Positions 5,969-14,083 of a stretch of 14,416 nucleotides of DNA are shown here, piece after piece. Under the pieces are notes generated by a model. It was not told where the DNA came from, searched no databases, and worked only from the letters and a program-made list of their open reading frames with translations. The first letter of the stretch is position 1. Every line of letters begins with the position of its first letter. This DNA comes from Pseudomonadota bacterium (GTDB lineage: Bacteria; Pseudomonadota; Alphaproteobacteria; Rhizobiales; Rhizobiaceae). Made by a program: the position numbers and the translations under genes. Location of the stretch: NCBI GenBank assembly GCA_023419995.1, contig JAEZXF010000066.1, positions 1 to 14,416 of the forward strand. The letters are read 5' to 3'.

Positions 5969-7348
5969 ATGACCGATTCATGGGTTCCCGAACTCACCAA
6001 GGACAACGCTCCGCTCTACCACGCCATCGCCGACGCCATCGAGCGCGACATCCTCAAGGGCGCCCTGCGCACCGGCACCAAGATGCCCACCCACCGCGCC
6101 CTCGCCAACCAGCTCAAGGTCACCGTCGCCACCGTCACACGCGCCTATGCCGAGGCATGCGCCCGCGGCCTCCTCGTCGGTGAGGTCGGACGCGGCACCT
6201 ATGTCCGCGGCGCACCCACCCCGCCCGACACCCGCGGCGCAGAGGCCGACATCATCGACTTCCGCCTCAACCAGCCACCCACAGCCGAGGTCGAGGACAT
6301 CCTCGCCCGCGAGATGGGCTCCCTCGGCGAGCGCGTCCGGGCCCTGCGCCTCCTCGGCTACCAGCTCGCCCCGGGCAGGCCCCAGCAGCGCGCCGCCGGC
6401 GCCCGCTGGGCCGCCCTTGCCGGCGTCGACATCGACCCCGGACGCGTCGTCGTCACCAACGGCGCCCAGCAGGCCCTCATGGCCACCTTCACCGTCCTCA
6501 CCCAGCCCGGAGACCTCGTCCTCACCGAGAGCCTGACCTATCCCGGCATCCGCAGCCTCGCCGACCTCTTCCGCGTCACCATCAGGGGCCTCGACATCGA
6601 CGACGACGGCGTCGTCCCCGCAAGCTTCGAGGCCGCGTGCCGCGCCGGGCCCGTCGCCGCCATCTACCTCACGCCCACCATCCACAACCCGACCGCGGCA
6701 ACCCTGCCGCTCGCCCGCCGCGCCGAGATCGCCCGCATCGCCGCCCGGCACAACGTCCCCATCGTCGAGGACGACATCTACGGCCCCCTCATCGGCGGCA
6801 ACCCGCCGCCCATCTTCACCATGGCCGAGAGCGACTGCTACTATATCTGCGGTACCTCGAAGACCGTCGCCCCCGGACTGCGCATCGGCTACCTCATCGC
6901 GCCCGCCCGCATGGTCCAGTACCTGTCCAACGCCGTCCACGCCACCACGTGGTCGGCACCCCCCCTCAACGCCGAGATCGTCACCTCCTGGATCGAATCC
7001 GGAACCGCCGAGCGCATCCTCGACCTCCACCGCGCCGAATCCGCCCGGCGCATCGCCATGGCCCGCCGCATCCTCGCAGGCTTCGACACCGTCATCCCCG
7101 ATACCGGATACCATCTGTGGTTGCGTCTGCCGGACGAATGGCGCAACGCGGACCTCGTCCAGGCCGCACACGCCAACGGCGTCGCCGTCTCCCCAAGCAA
7201 CCTCTTCGCCGTCGACCCAACCGACGCGCAGCCCGCAATCCGCGTCAGTATCGGCCTCCCCGACACCGCAGACCTCGTCGAACAGGGCCTCGTCCGCCTC
7301 CGAGACACTCTCCTCGGATACAACATGCCGAAAAACCTCATAATCTGA
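5969..7348 (+). CDS. MocR/PdxR-family transcriptional regulator (GntR HTH + aminotransferase domain)
   Basis: A 459-residue regulator. Residues about 14-80 form a GntR-type winged helix (PLYHAIADAIERDILKG, MPTHRALANQL, TVTRAYAEACARGLL, GRGTYV). Residues about 95-455 form an aminotransferase-like fold with TNGAQQAL near 163, NPT at 240-242, EDDIYG at 267-272 and the PLP-binding lysine K298 in GTSKTVAPGLRIGY. Such proteins bind PLP and sense an amino compound instead of catalysing turnover. It is divergent from the amidase-PrpD-hydantoinase operon and probably controls it and itself through the repeats in the shared upstream region (inference). The ATG at 5969 has only a weak ribosome-binding site. 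Codon use is odd: of the first 21 leucines, 17 are CTC and 3 CTG, whereas neighbouring genes prefer CTG. This hints at separate ancestry. Confidence 0.92.
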   Translation: MTDSWVPELTKDNAPLYHAIADAIERDILKGALRTGTKMPTHRALANQLKVTVATVTRAYAEACARGLLVGEVGRGTYVRGAPTPPDTRGAEADIIDFRLNQPPTAEVEDILAREMGSLGERVRALRLLGYQLAPGRPQQRAAGARWAALAGVDIDPGRVVVTNGAQQALMATFTVLTQPGDLVLTESLTYPGIRSLADLFRVTIRGLDIDDDGVVPASFEAACRAGPVAAIYLTPTIHNPTAATLPLARRAEIARIAARHNVPIVEDDIYGPLIGGNPPPIFTMAESDCYYICGTSKTVAPGLRIGYLIAPARMVQYLSNAVHATTWSAPPLNAEIVTSWIESGTAERILDLHRAESARRIAMARRILAGFDTVIPDTGYHLWLRLPDEWRNADLVQAAHANGVAVSPSNLFAVDPTDAQPAIRVSIGLPDTADLVEQGLVRLRDTLLGYNMPKNLII

Positions 7349-7392
7349 GGCAAAACACACCCTACACAGCAAACGGAACACCAACCGCACGA

Positions 7393-7493
7393 CGCGTCGC
7401 GCCGGGTCTTGTCCGGCCCGTCGGGTGGCGGGGGCAGCTTTGCAGCCGAGGTCAGGGAAGGCCGGCATCTGCCGCCGGTGAAAGTCGGCGCGA
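7393..7493 (-). repeat. Diverged tandem copy of the 3' end of the downstream ATPase gene
   Basis: Positions 7393-7493 align with 7514-7616, the last part of the HerA-like ATPase gene, at an offset of 121-123 bp and about four-fifths identity in the best 52-base core. Read on the minus strand in the same frame immediately after the ATPase stop codon (TAG, 7505-7507), it gives FHRRQMPAFPDLGCKAAP, matching FHGRRVLAFPDLGCETAP of the intact gene. It is a C-terminal gene fragment left by a tandem duplication or by loss of a second paralogue. It is not expected to be translated. The remaining bases of 7349-7392 show no terminator for the MocR gene. Confidence 0.75.
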
Positions 7494-7504
7494 AAGCCAG
7501 CGGC

Positions 7505-9001
7505 CTATTCCGCCGCGTCGCGCCCCGCCTCGTCAGGGGCGTCGGGATGGCTCGGGGCGGTTTCGCAGCCGAGGTCGGGGAAGGCCAGCACCCGGCGCCC
7601 GTGGAAGTCGGTGCGGGCGACGAGCAGGCCGCGCTCCTCGAAATAGGCGAGCAGGCGCCTCGCCCGGCGCGGCGAGTGGCTGCCGTAGGCGCGCGCCAGG
7701 GCGGCGTCGGATGGGCAGGGACCGTTGTCGATCGCGGCGCGGGCGACCATCAGGAACATGCCCTGGAGATCGTCGGGCAGCGCTTCGGAGAGCGTCAGCG
7801 CCGCGGTCCACGCCTCGCCGCCGGCGCCTTCGTCGACGCCGGCGCGGGCGATGGCCAGCCGCCGGCGGAAGGCGGCAAGCGGCAGCGGCTCGCCGGGCAC
7901 CCGGCGGATGCGGCTGCGCACCAGGAAATCCTGATAGAGCACGGCGTCGGAACGGAAGGCGGCGTCGGGATCCTCGAGGATCTCGCGCAGCACCGCGTCG
8001 ATGTCGGCCTCGCGCGCGGCCTCGTCGACGACGGCGAAGACCGGCTCGTCCGGCAGGTCCGGAGCCGGCCGCGGCCGCGACAGCTGCGCCAGAAGGTCGG
8101 CGGTGGGGATCGGCTTGGGCGGCGGCCTCCGCACCACCGCAGACGCCTCCTCGGGCCCGGGCGTGAAGATCAGGTCGCGAGCGTCCTCGGGCGCCTCGGG
8201 CAGCGGCATCAGCTTCGGGCTGGCGGAGCGCGCGGAGGTCTCGACGGGGCCGATGGTGATCGGCAGCGGGCGGCGCGACAGGGCCGGCCCCAGCGCGACG
8301 AAGTTGCCGCGCGCCAGGTCGCGGAACATCTCGGCCTGGCGGCGGTCCATGCCGAGCAGGTCGGCGGCGCGCGCCATGTCGATGTCGAGGAAGGTGCGGC
8401 CCATCAGGAAGTTGGAGGCCTCCGCCGCGACGTTCTTCGCCAGCTTGGCCAGTCGCTGGGTAGCGATGACCCCGGCAAGGCCGCGCTTGCGGCCGCGGCA
8501 CATCAGGTTGGTCATCGCCCCGAGCGACAGCTTCCGCGCATCGTCGGAAACCTCGCCGGCCACGGCGGGCGCGAAGAGCTGCGCCTCGTCGACCACGACC
8601 AGCACGGGATACCAGTGGTCGCGGTCAGCATCGAACATGCCGCCGAGGAAGGCGGCGGCGGCGCGCATCTGCTGCTCGACGTCGAGCCCCTCGAGATTGA
8701 GCACGACGGAGACGCGATGCTGGCGCACGCGGCCGGCGATGCGCGTGAGCTCCGCCTCGGAGCGGGCGGCGTCGACCACCTGATGGCCGAACCGTTCCGC
8801 CAGCGTGACGAAGTCGCCTTCGGGATCGACCACGCATTGCTGGACCCAGGGCGCGCTCTGCTCCAGCAGGCGGCGCAGCAGGTGCGACTTGCCGGACCCG
8901 GAATTGCCCTGCACCAGCAGGCGGGTCGCCAGCAGCTCCTCCAAATCCAGAGTCGCCACGCTGCCGCCGGCCGCGGCGCCCATATCGATGTTGACCTTCA
9001 T
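7505..9001 (-). CDS. HerA/DUF87-type P-loop ATPase with C-terminal winged helix
   Basis: A 498-residue ATPase of the HerA/FtsK-like class. Walker A is GNSGSGKSH at 32-40 (K38), Walker B is VLVVVDEAQLF at 133-143 (D138, E139), and RGRKRGLAGVIATQR at about 169-183 is the family's sensor/arginine-rich strand. Residues about 250-320 are proline-rich and probably flexible. The last part, SDAALARAYGSHSPRRARRLLAYFEERGLL followed by FHGRRVLAF, looks like a winged helix that could bind DNA. HerA proteins usually pair with the nuclease NurA, but no nuclease gene is present here. The ATG at 9001 is preceded by AAAGGGA lying in a small hairpin. The gene is a single unit between the MocR gene and the TonB receptor, and its 3' end is duplicated downstream. 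Substrate and cellular role are unknown; DNA translocation is the family-based guess. Confidence 0.85.
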   Translation of the reverse strand: MKVNIDMGAAAGGSVATLDLEELLATRLLVQGNSGSGKSHLLRRLLEQSAPWVQQCVVDPEGDFVTLAERFGHQVVDAARSEAELTRIAGRVRQHRVSVVLNLEGLDVEQQMRAAAAFLGGMFDADRDHWYPVLVVVDEAQLFAPAVAGEVSDDARKLSLGAMTNLMCRGRKRGLAGVIATQRLAKLAKNVAAEASNFLMGRTFLDIDMARAADLLGMDRRQAEMFRDLARGNFVALGPALSRRPLPITIGPVETSARSASPKLMPLPEAPEDARDLIFTPGPEEASAVVRRPPPKPIPTADLLAQLSRPRPAPDLPDEPVFAVVDEAAREADIDAVLREILEDPDAAFRSDAVLYQDFLVRSRIRRVPGEPLPLAAFRRRLAIARAGVDEGAGGEAWTAALTLSEALPDDLQGMFLMVARAAIDNGPCPSDAALARAYGSHSPRRARRLLAYFEERGLLVARTDFHGRRVLAFPDLGCETAPSHPDAPDEAGRDAAE

Positions 9002-9006
9002 CCGGC

Positions 9007-9021
9007 GTCCCTTTCAGGGAC
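9007..9021 (-). promoter_or_regulatory. Hairpin overlapping the ATPase ribosome-binding site
   Basis: On the minus strand GTCCCT-GAA-AGGGAC forms a perfect 6-bp stem with a 3-nt loop, ending 5 nt before the ATG at 9001. The AGGGA needed as Shine-Dalgarno is its 3' arm, so folding would hide it. This may limit translation of the ATPase. Confidence 0.5.
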
Positions 9022-9186
9022 CGTCCTTAGCATCCGCAGCCATGCGGCACGAAGCATCGCCGCAGCGATTCCCACAGGCAGGATCGTGGATGACGGTCAA
9101 ACGATGCCGGCAGCACGCTCGGCCCCTCCGGCATCGCTGCATTCTCCGCTTCGGCATCGCCCTCCCCCGCGACGGCCGCGACCGAA

Positions 9187-9201
9187 AGACCGTCGCGGTC
9201 T
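9187..9201 (-). terminator. Small hairpin followed by TTT, between receptor and ATPase
   Basis: Minus-strand arms AGACCG and CGGTCT around CGA, followed by TTC. It is short, and it lies past the stronger hairpin at 9220-9243 in the direction of receptor transcription. It could act as a second stop. The rest of 9022-9186 shows no gene and no clear promoter. Confidence 0.25.
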
Positions 9202-9219
9202 GACGGGGCCGGCCAGCCG

Positions 9220-9243
9220 CCCTTCCCCGGCACCGGGGAAGGG
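9220..9243 (-). terminator. 10-bp GC-rich hairpin after the TonB receptor gene
   Basis: Perfect inverted repeat CCCTTCCCCG (9220-9229) and CGGGGAAGGG (9234-9243) with a 4-base loop, beginning 20 nt beyond the receptor stop codon. There is no T-run on the minus strand, so termination may be weak or factor-assisted, but position and stability support a 3' end here. Confidence 0.55.
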
Positions 9244-9263
9244 TCCGTTCCGGCGCGACCGGT

Positions 9264-12200
9264 TCAGAACCTGTAGCTCAGCCCGATCTTGAAGGTATGG
9301 AAGTCGAGCGCGTTCGAGGCGTTGCGGCCGTTGACGATGCCCGAGCCGCCGGCGTGGTTCGTATGCTCGTGATGGTAGATCGGGCTCTCGAACGGGACGC
9401 AGATCTCGGGGACGAAATCGCAGATCCATACCATATCGGGGTCCTGCGAGTAGTCGATCGTCTCGTACCCGATGATGGTGCTGGTCGTGGTCGTATAGTC
9501 CTTGCCGGTTCCGGCGCGGGCGTTGGCGAACTTGAAGTCCTTCCTGCGGAAGTGGGTGTAGCCGTAGTCGCCGCGGATCGACCAGCGGTCGTTGAGGGCA
9601 TATTCGACGCCGCCGCCGATGGTGAAGCCGGCGCGCGTCGCCGAGGCCTTCTCGACGAACATGACCGCGGTCTCGTTTCCGAGCGGCTGGCCGGCGCTGG
9701 CGCTGTTGGACACGTACTGGTCGCGCCACTGGGTTTCGCGCGCCAGCGCCAGGCCGCCGGTGGCATAGGCGAGCATCCGGTCGTTGACGGCATAGCCGAT
9801 CCGGCCGCGGAAGCTCGACGTCCAGTCGATGTCGTAGCTGGTATAGGCATCGGCGTGGCCGTCGACGGCGAGGACGGGATCGGTCGACAGCACCTTCCTG
9901 AAATCGTGCATGTAGGTCTTGCTCCAGTCGGCCTCGATGCCGAGCACGAAGCGGTTGTCGAGCTGCCAGTTGTAGCCGGCCTGCACGCCGAACAGGGCGC
10001 CGTTGAGGTTCTGGTCGGCCGATTCCCTCGCGGCGACGGCGCTGTCCGAGCCGTCAAGCGTCGTCGTCGCGCCCCATGTGCGACCGAAGGCGCCGCCGGC
10101 ATGCGCGCCGGCGTAGAACCCGGTCCAGTCGACCGCACCGGTGCCGGCGACGCCTCCGGTGAAGGGCAAGGAAAGCTGCGGCAGCGGGTGATCGCCACCG
10201 AACGAGCCGGTCAGGCTGGCGTAGAAGGTGCGGCCCGGCCCCGGCTGCGTCACCAGCCCGAGCGGATCGACATAGAAGCGATCGAACAGGTTCTCGACCC
10301 GGAAGGAGGCGGTGAAGTTGTCGTTGATCTTGTACTCCGCGAACACGTCGACCAGCGTGTAGGGCTTCCAGTCCACCACGGCGATGAACTGGCTGGCGCC
10401 CTGCGCGGTCACGTCGCCATGGCCGGCGGCGCGCGGGCCGACATGCGAGACGCGGCCGCCGACCGTCAGCCTCTCCTCGAGCAGCTTCTGCGACAGCGTC
10501 AGGTCGATGGTGTATTTGGGCTGGACGTGGTTGGTGGCGTAGTCGCCGTAGAGGCTCTTGTTGCCGCAGGTGTCGGCCGTGCGGCAGTATTCGACGTTGA
10601 GGAAGTAGTTCGCGGCCAGATCGGCGGTGAAGCCGCCGATCTCGTAGCGGCCGGACAGCTCGAGGCCGGAGAAGCGCGCGCGGTCGATGTTGTCGATGTT
10701 CAGCGTCAGCGGGACGCCGGGGGCGACGATGACGTTGCGCGCGAGATAGTCCTTCACGTTCCAGTTGAAGTAGCCCAGCTTGAGCATGGCGCGGTCGTCC
10801 TGCGCCAGGAGCCCTTCGCGGTTGAAGTTGGCGCCGATCTCCCAGTTGCTGGAGCGTTCCGGCTTCACGTCGGCGCTGGCGACGACGCTGTTGAAGGCGG
10901 TCACCGATTCGATGACGCTCGGCGCGCGCATCGCGTTGGAATAGTTCACGTAGAGCTGCGTGCCGTAGAAGGGCTCCAGCGTGACGCCGACGGAGGGGCT
11001 GAAGCCGCCGGCTTCCTTCCTCAGGCGCACCGGCCGGTTGCGGATCTGGTTGCGCTCGTAGGGATCGAACCGGTCCTGCGACCAGAAATGCGAGTAGCGC
11101 AGCCCGGCATTGAGCGTCAGCCAGTCCCAGGCGAGCGGCTGGTATTTCGCCTTGACGAAGCCGGCCGCCTCGTGGCGGATCGCGTCGCGGGGCGTCAGCC
11201 AGCCTTCCAGCGCCGGCGTGTGCCGGCTGCCCCGCGTGTCCTCGCCGCGATAGGACAGGCCGTAGGTCAGGTCGAGGTCGCCGTGGTCGAAGCCGAACGT
11301 CGACAGGTTGGTGACGTCGGCGCCCCACATGTCGGTGTCGGAGCCGACCCGGAAGTCGGCCGGCAGGCCGATGTCCTGCGGCAGCACGGCGCGCCCGCCG
11401 CGGATGGGATTGCGCAGCTCCAGATGGGTCCAGTAGAGATTGGCCTTGAGATCTATCGCGTCGCTGTCGGCGGGGTTCCAGCGGTAGCGGGCCGTGTAGG
11501 TGTCGAGGCTGGTGCTGACGGTCTGCGCCTGCTGCACCGCCTGCCCCGTCCGGCTCGTCAGCCGCGAGGCCAGCCGGTCGCCGGCCTCGCTGCGATATCC
11601 CATATAGCCGAGCTGAAGCGTGTGGTCGTCGGCGAAGCGCGCCGTCGCCTTGGCCAGCCACGACTGGGTCTCGAGCTGGGTGTTCAGCACCTCCTCGCCG
11701 CCGCGATAGTTGACGAGACCGTTGTTGATCACGGTGTTGGGCTGGGTTCCGCCCCACGGGTCGGGCGTGTCGCCGATGTTGAGGGGCTCGGCCGCCGGTC
11801 CGTTGCGGCCGGCGTGGTAGTTGCCCTGCCTGCGGTGGGCGTAGCCGGCGACGAAGTCGAAATCCTCCTGCTTGAACGCGCCGACGATGCTGCCCGAGCC
11901 GCTGGTCGGCGACAGGAAGGAGGGGCGGTCCATGCCGGTGGGCGAAGGCGTCGCGGTTCCGGCGCCCGACTGGTATCGATACCCGCTGACGTCGCCGGCA
12001 TTGGGGCTGGATGTGTTGGTGCCGAAGCCGCCCTTGACGCGCAGGCCCCAGGTGTCCCCCGGCTTGACGATGTCGTCGGCGCCGACCGTGCGCATGGCGA
12101 CCGAGCCGGCATTGCCCCACGATCCCGCGTCGGCGCCCTTGACGATGTCCACCCCGGCGATGAAGTCGGGATCGACGAAGGTGCGGTTGGAGACGCCCTG

Positions 12201-12860
12201 GTAGTCCTGGTAGACGGTGACGGCGTTCTCCGCGCCGTCGATGGTGGTCGCCACGCGGCCGAAGCCCTGCATGCCGCGGATGTTGACGTCGACGGAGCCG
12301 GCGCCGTTGCGCGCCTCGCCGGACAGAACGCCCGGCGTGCCGCGGAAGATGTCGGCCGGGCTCGATCCGCGGAAGCGCTCGATGTTCTCGGCGGCGATGT
12401 GGTTGGTCGGCGCGGCGGTCTCGTAGGGGCTGTAGACGGAACTCTCGCCGCCGCCGGTGACGTCGATGGTGCCGAGCACCACGGCGCCGTCGGCATCGAC
12501 CGGCGCGTGGGCCTCCGAAACCCGGTCGGTGATCGTCACCGTGTTGGCGTTGGTGAACTGCCAGGAAAGGCCGGTGCCGGCGAGAAGCTGCGCCAGGGCC
12601 TGGTCCACCGTCATCGTGCCGCGTATCGCCTCGCCCCTCGCCGTGATCGGGCTGTTCTCGCGGAACACCACCGACAGGCCCGCCGCCCGCGCGATGTCGT
12701 TGACCATCTGCGGCACGGGCCTGGCCGGAACGTCGAAGCTGATCTGCCGTTCTGCGGCCTGCTGCTGCGCCTGCGCGGTGGTGATGGTCATGCTGCTCGC
12801 CGTACCCAGCAGCGCGAGCGCGAGCAGGCAGCTCGCTCCTGTCGGCCTGTTTGTCGTCAC
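9264..12860 (-). CDS. TonB-dependent transducer/receptor fused to a C-terminal Omp25-like barrel
   Basis: A 1198-residue outer-membrane protein. Residues 1-31 are a signal peptide ending AQA. Residues 40-110 are an STN signalling domain (FDVPARPVPQMVNDIARAAGLSVVF). A plug spans about 145-260 with VNIRGMQGFGRVATTIDGA and VDIVKGADAG, in the style of hemoglobin/heme and HasR-type receptors. The receptor barrel runs to GRTFYASLTGSF, ending at F887, and has an FRAP-like MRAPS at 644-648 and a Cys pair at 759/765. After a linker (888-910) a second barrel of Omp25/Omp31 type starts with DWTGFYAGAHAGGAFG (911 on) and ends with GLSYRF, F1198. The start is GTG at 12860: an in-frame TGA lies just upstream, and the signal peptide follows directly. 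The adjacent sigma and FecR genes indicate ligand-triggered signalling. Iron or heme is the likely cargo, but no conserved heme-binding His was placed near the FRAP box. Confidence 0.93.
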   Translation of the reverse strand: MTTNRPTGASCLLALALLGTASSMTITTAQAQQQAAERQISFDVPARPVPQMVNDIARAAGLSVVFRENSPITARGEAIRGTMTVDQALAQLLAGTGLSWQFTNANTVTITDRVSEAHAPVDADGAVVLGTIDVTGGGESSVYSPYETAAPTNHIAAENIERFRGSSPADIFRGTPGVLSGEARNGAGSVDVNIRGMQGFGRVATTIDGAENAVTVYQDYQGVSNRTFVDPDFIAGVDIVKGADAGSWGNAGSVAMRTVGADDIVKPGDTWGLRVKGGFGTNTSSPNAGDVSGYRYQSGAGTATPSPTGMDRPSFLSPTSGSGSIVGAFKQEDFDFVAGYAHRRQGNYHAGRNGPAAEPLNIGDTPDPWGGTQPNTVINNGLVNYRGGEEVLNTQLETQSWLAKATARFADDHTLQLGYMGYRSEAGDRLASRLTSRTGQAVQQAQTVSTSLDTYTARYRWNPADSDAIDLKANLYWTHLELRNPIRGGRAVLPQDIGLPADFRVGSDTDMWGADVTNLSTFGFDHGDLDLTYGLSYRGEDTRGSRHTPALEGWLTPRDAIRHEAAGFVKAKYQPLAWDWLTLNAGLRYSHFWSQDRFDPYERNQIRNRPVRLRKEAGGFSPSVGVTLEPFYGTQLYVNYSNAMRAPSVIESVTAFNSVVASADVKPERSSNWEIGANFNREGLLAQDDRAMLKLGYFNWNVKDYLARNVIVAPGVPLTLNIDNIDRARFSGLELSGRYEIGGFTADLAANYFLNVEYCRTADTCGNKSLYGDYATNHVQPKYTIDLTLSQKLLEERLTVGGRVSHVGPRAAGHGDVTAQGASQFIAVVDWKPYTLVDVFAEYKINDNFTASFRVENLFDRFYVDPLGLVTQPGPGRTFYASLTGSFGGDHPLPQLSLPFTGGVAGTGAVDWTGFYAGAHAGGAFGRTWGATTTLDGSDSAVAARESADQNLNGALFGVQAGYNWQLDNRFVLGIEADWSKTYMHDFRKVLSTDPVLAVDGHADAYTSYDIDWTSSFRGRIGYAVNDRMLAYATGGLALARETQWRDQYVSNSASAGQPLGNETAVMFVEKASATRAGFTIGGGVEYALNDRWSIRGDYGYTHFRRKDFKFANARAGTGKDYTTTTSTIIGYETIDYSQDPDMVWICDFVPEICVPFESPIYHHEHTNHAGGSGIVNGRNASNALDFHTFKIGLSYRF

Positions 12861-13030
12861 GGATGAACGCCCTTCGTCTCATGAACCCTGGCGGACGCGG
12901 GCGGCCCGTCGTGCCGGGATGTCCGCGCCCCTCATACCGTTCACGTTTCAAGGGCGACTTCACCGAACCGGGGAAAGCGAGATTCTTGCGACGATCCCGC
13001 TAACCGGATGGAATCGCTGATTTCTTTTCT
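12861..13030 (-). promoter_or_regulatory. 170-bp spacer between FecR and receptor genes
   Basis: It probably contains the promoter of the receptor gene, read by the ECF sigma factor of this unit. On the minus strand a TTGAAACGTGAAC stretch (about 12939-12951) is the only motif with a loose resemblance to an ECF -35 element, and no matching -10 was convincing. No Fur, Irr or RirA box was recognised by eye. A GAAGGG about 9 nt before the GTG serves as ribosome-binding site. Confidence 0.3.
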
Positions 13031-14026
13031 TCAGGGGCCGATCACGACCAAGCGGCCGGCGACGCTGTTCATCCGGAAGCCGACGCTCGCCTGCAGCGAG
13101 CGCAGCGCCGCATCCGTATCCGCCAGCGGGAAGCTGCCGGTGACCCGCTCCCCCGCGAGGGCCGAACCGACGATGACGACGCGGCCGGCGCGATAGCGCT
13201 CGACCTCGCGGACGACGTCGGCAAGGCGGGCACGGTAGAAGACGAGCCGGCCGCCGCGCCATGCCAGCGCGTCGCCGAGATCGACCTCCTCGACCGTCCC
13301 GACGCCCGCCCCGTCGAACCGGACCTGCTGCCCCGGTTCGAGGATCGCCCCGCCCCGCGTTTCCTGCCCGGCCTCGACCGCGACGCTGCCGTGCTCCAGC
13401 GTCACCACGCCGCCTTCCCCGAGCAGGCGCACATCGAAGCGCGTGCCCAGGACCCGGACCTCGCCGTCGGCGGCCTCGACCACGAAGGGCGTGCCGGAGG
13501 CCAGCACGTCGAAGAACGCCCCGCCCCGGATGAGCCTGACCCTCCGCTCGCCGCCGTCGTGGTCTTCCGCGAGCGCGCTGTCGGCGTCGAGAAGCGCCGT
13601 CGATCCGTCCGCCAGCGTCACCATGCGGCGCTCGCCGCGCGGCGTGACGTGATCCGCCGCCAGGTCCTGGAGCAGGTTCGGTCGCTCGAGCCACAGGCCG
13701 GCGCCGAGCAGAAGGGCGAGCGCGATGCTGGCCGCGCCGAGGCGACGACCGGTCTTGCGCTGCGCCTTCGCGCGGTCCATCGCGTCGAGATAGACGGCGA
13801 GCTTGTCCGCCTCCCTCGCGGCCGCGCGCTCGCCGGGCTTGCCGGACGCCTCCCAGGCGGCCTCGATCCTGCGGAACGCCGCGTCATGCGCGGGATCGGC
13901 GTTTCGCCACGCCTCGAACCTCGCCCGCTCCGCCGCGGCCGGCTGCTGGAGCAGGCGCACGAACCAGGCGCGCGCTTCCTCGCCTATCTCCGCTTCGCTG
14001 CGTCTCGGGGGTTCCTGGCCGTTCAT
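13031..14026 (-). CDS. FecR-family anti-sigma / sigma regulator
   Basis: A 331-residue inner-membrane protein. Residues about 12-58 match the N-terminal DUF4880 region that contacts the sigma factor (ARAWFVRLL, RFEAWRNADPAHDAAFRRIEAAW). One membrane segment lies at about 95-113. The periplasmic FecR domain covers about 121-235, with TPRGERRMVTLADGSTALLDADS and VRVLGTRFDVR. A C-terminal STN/DUF4974-like part covers about 255-331 and ends RLVVIG. It would pass the signal from the receptor's STN domain to the ECF sigma factor encoded just upstream, with the stop of that gene 57 bp away. The ATG at 14026 has a weak ribosome-binding site. Length and domain order are those of an intact family member. 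Confidence 0.9.
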   Translation of the reverse strand: MNGQEPPRRSEAEIGEEARAWFVRLLQQPAAAERARFEAWRNADPAHDAAFRRIEAAWEASGKPGERAAAREADKLAVYLDAMDRAKAQRKTGRRLGAASIALALLLGAGLWLERPNLLQDLAADHVTPRGERRMVTLADGSTALLDADSALAEDHDGGERRVRLIRGGAFFDVLASGTPFVVEAADGEVRVLGTRFDVRLLGEGGVVTLEHGSVAVEAGQETRGGAILEPGQQVRFDGAGVGTVEEVDLGDALAWRGGRLVFYRARLADVVREVERYRAGRVVIVGSALAGERVTGSFPLADTDAALRSLQASVGFRMNSVAGRLVVIGP

Positions 14027-14083
14027 GGGTTCCGATCGAGGGTCGATGGCGCTGGCGACGAAGGCGGCTGCGGGCAGGTCGCT

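Noticed and set aside
9297..12866. Plus-strand open frame of 1189 codons opposite the TonB receptor
   Set aside because: Antisense shadow of the receptor caused by codon composition; no recognisable motif, and the minus strand has signal peptide, STN, plug and barrel signatures.
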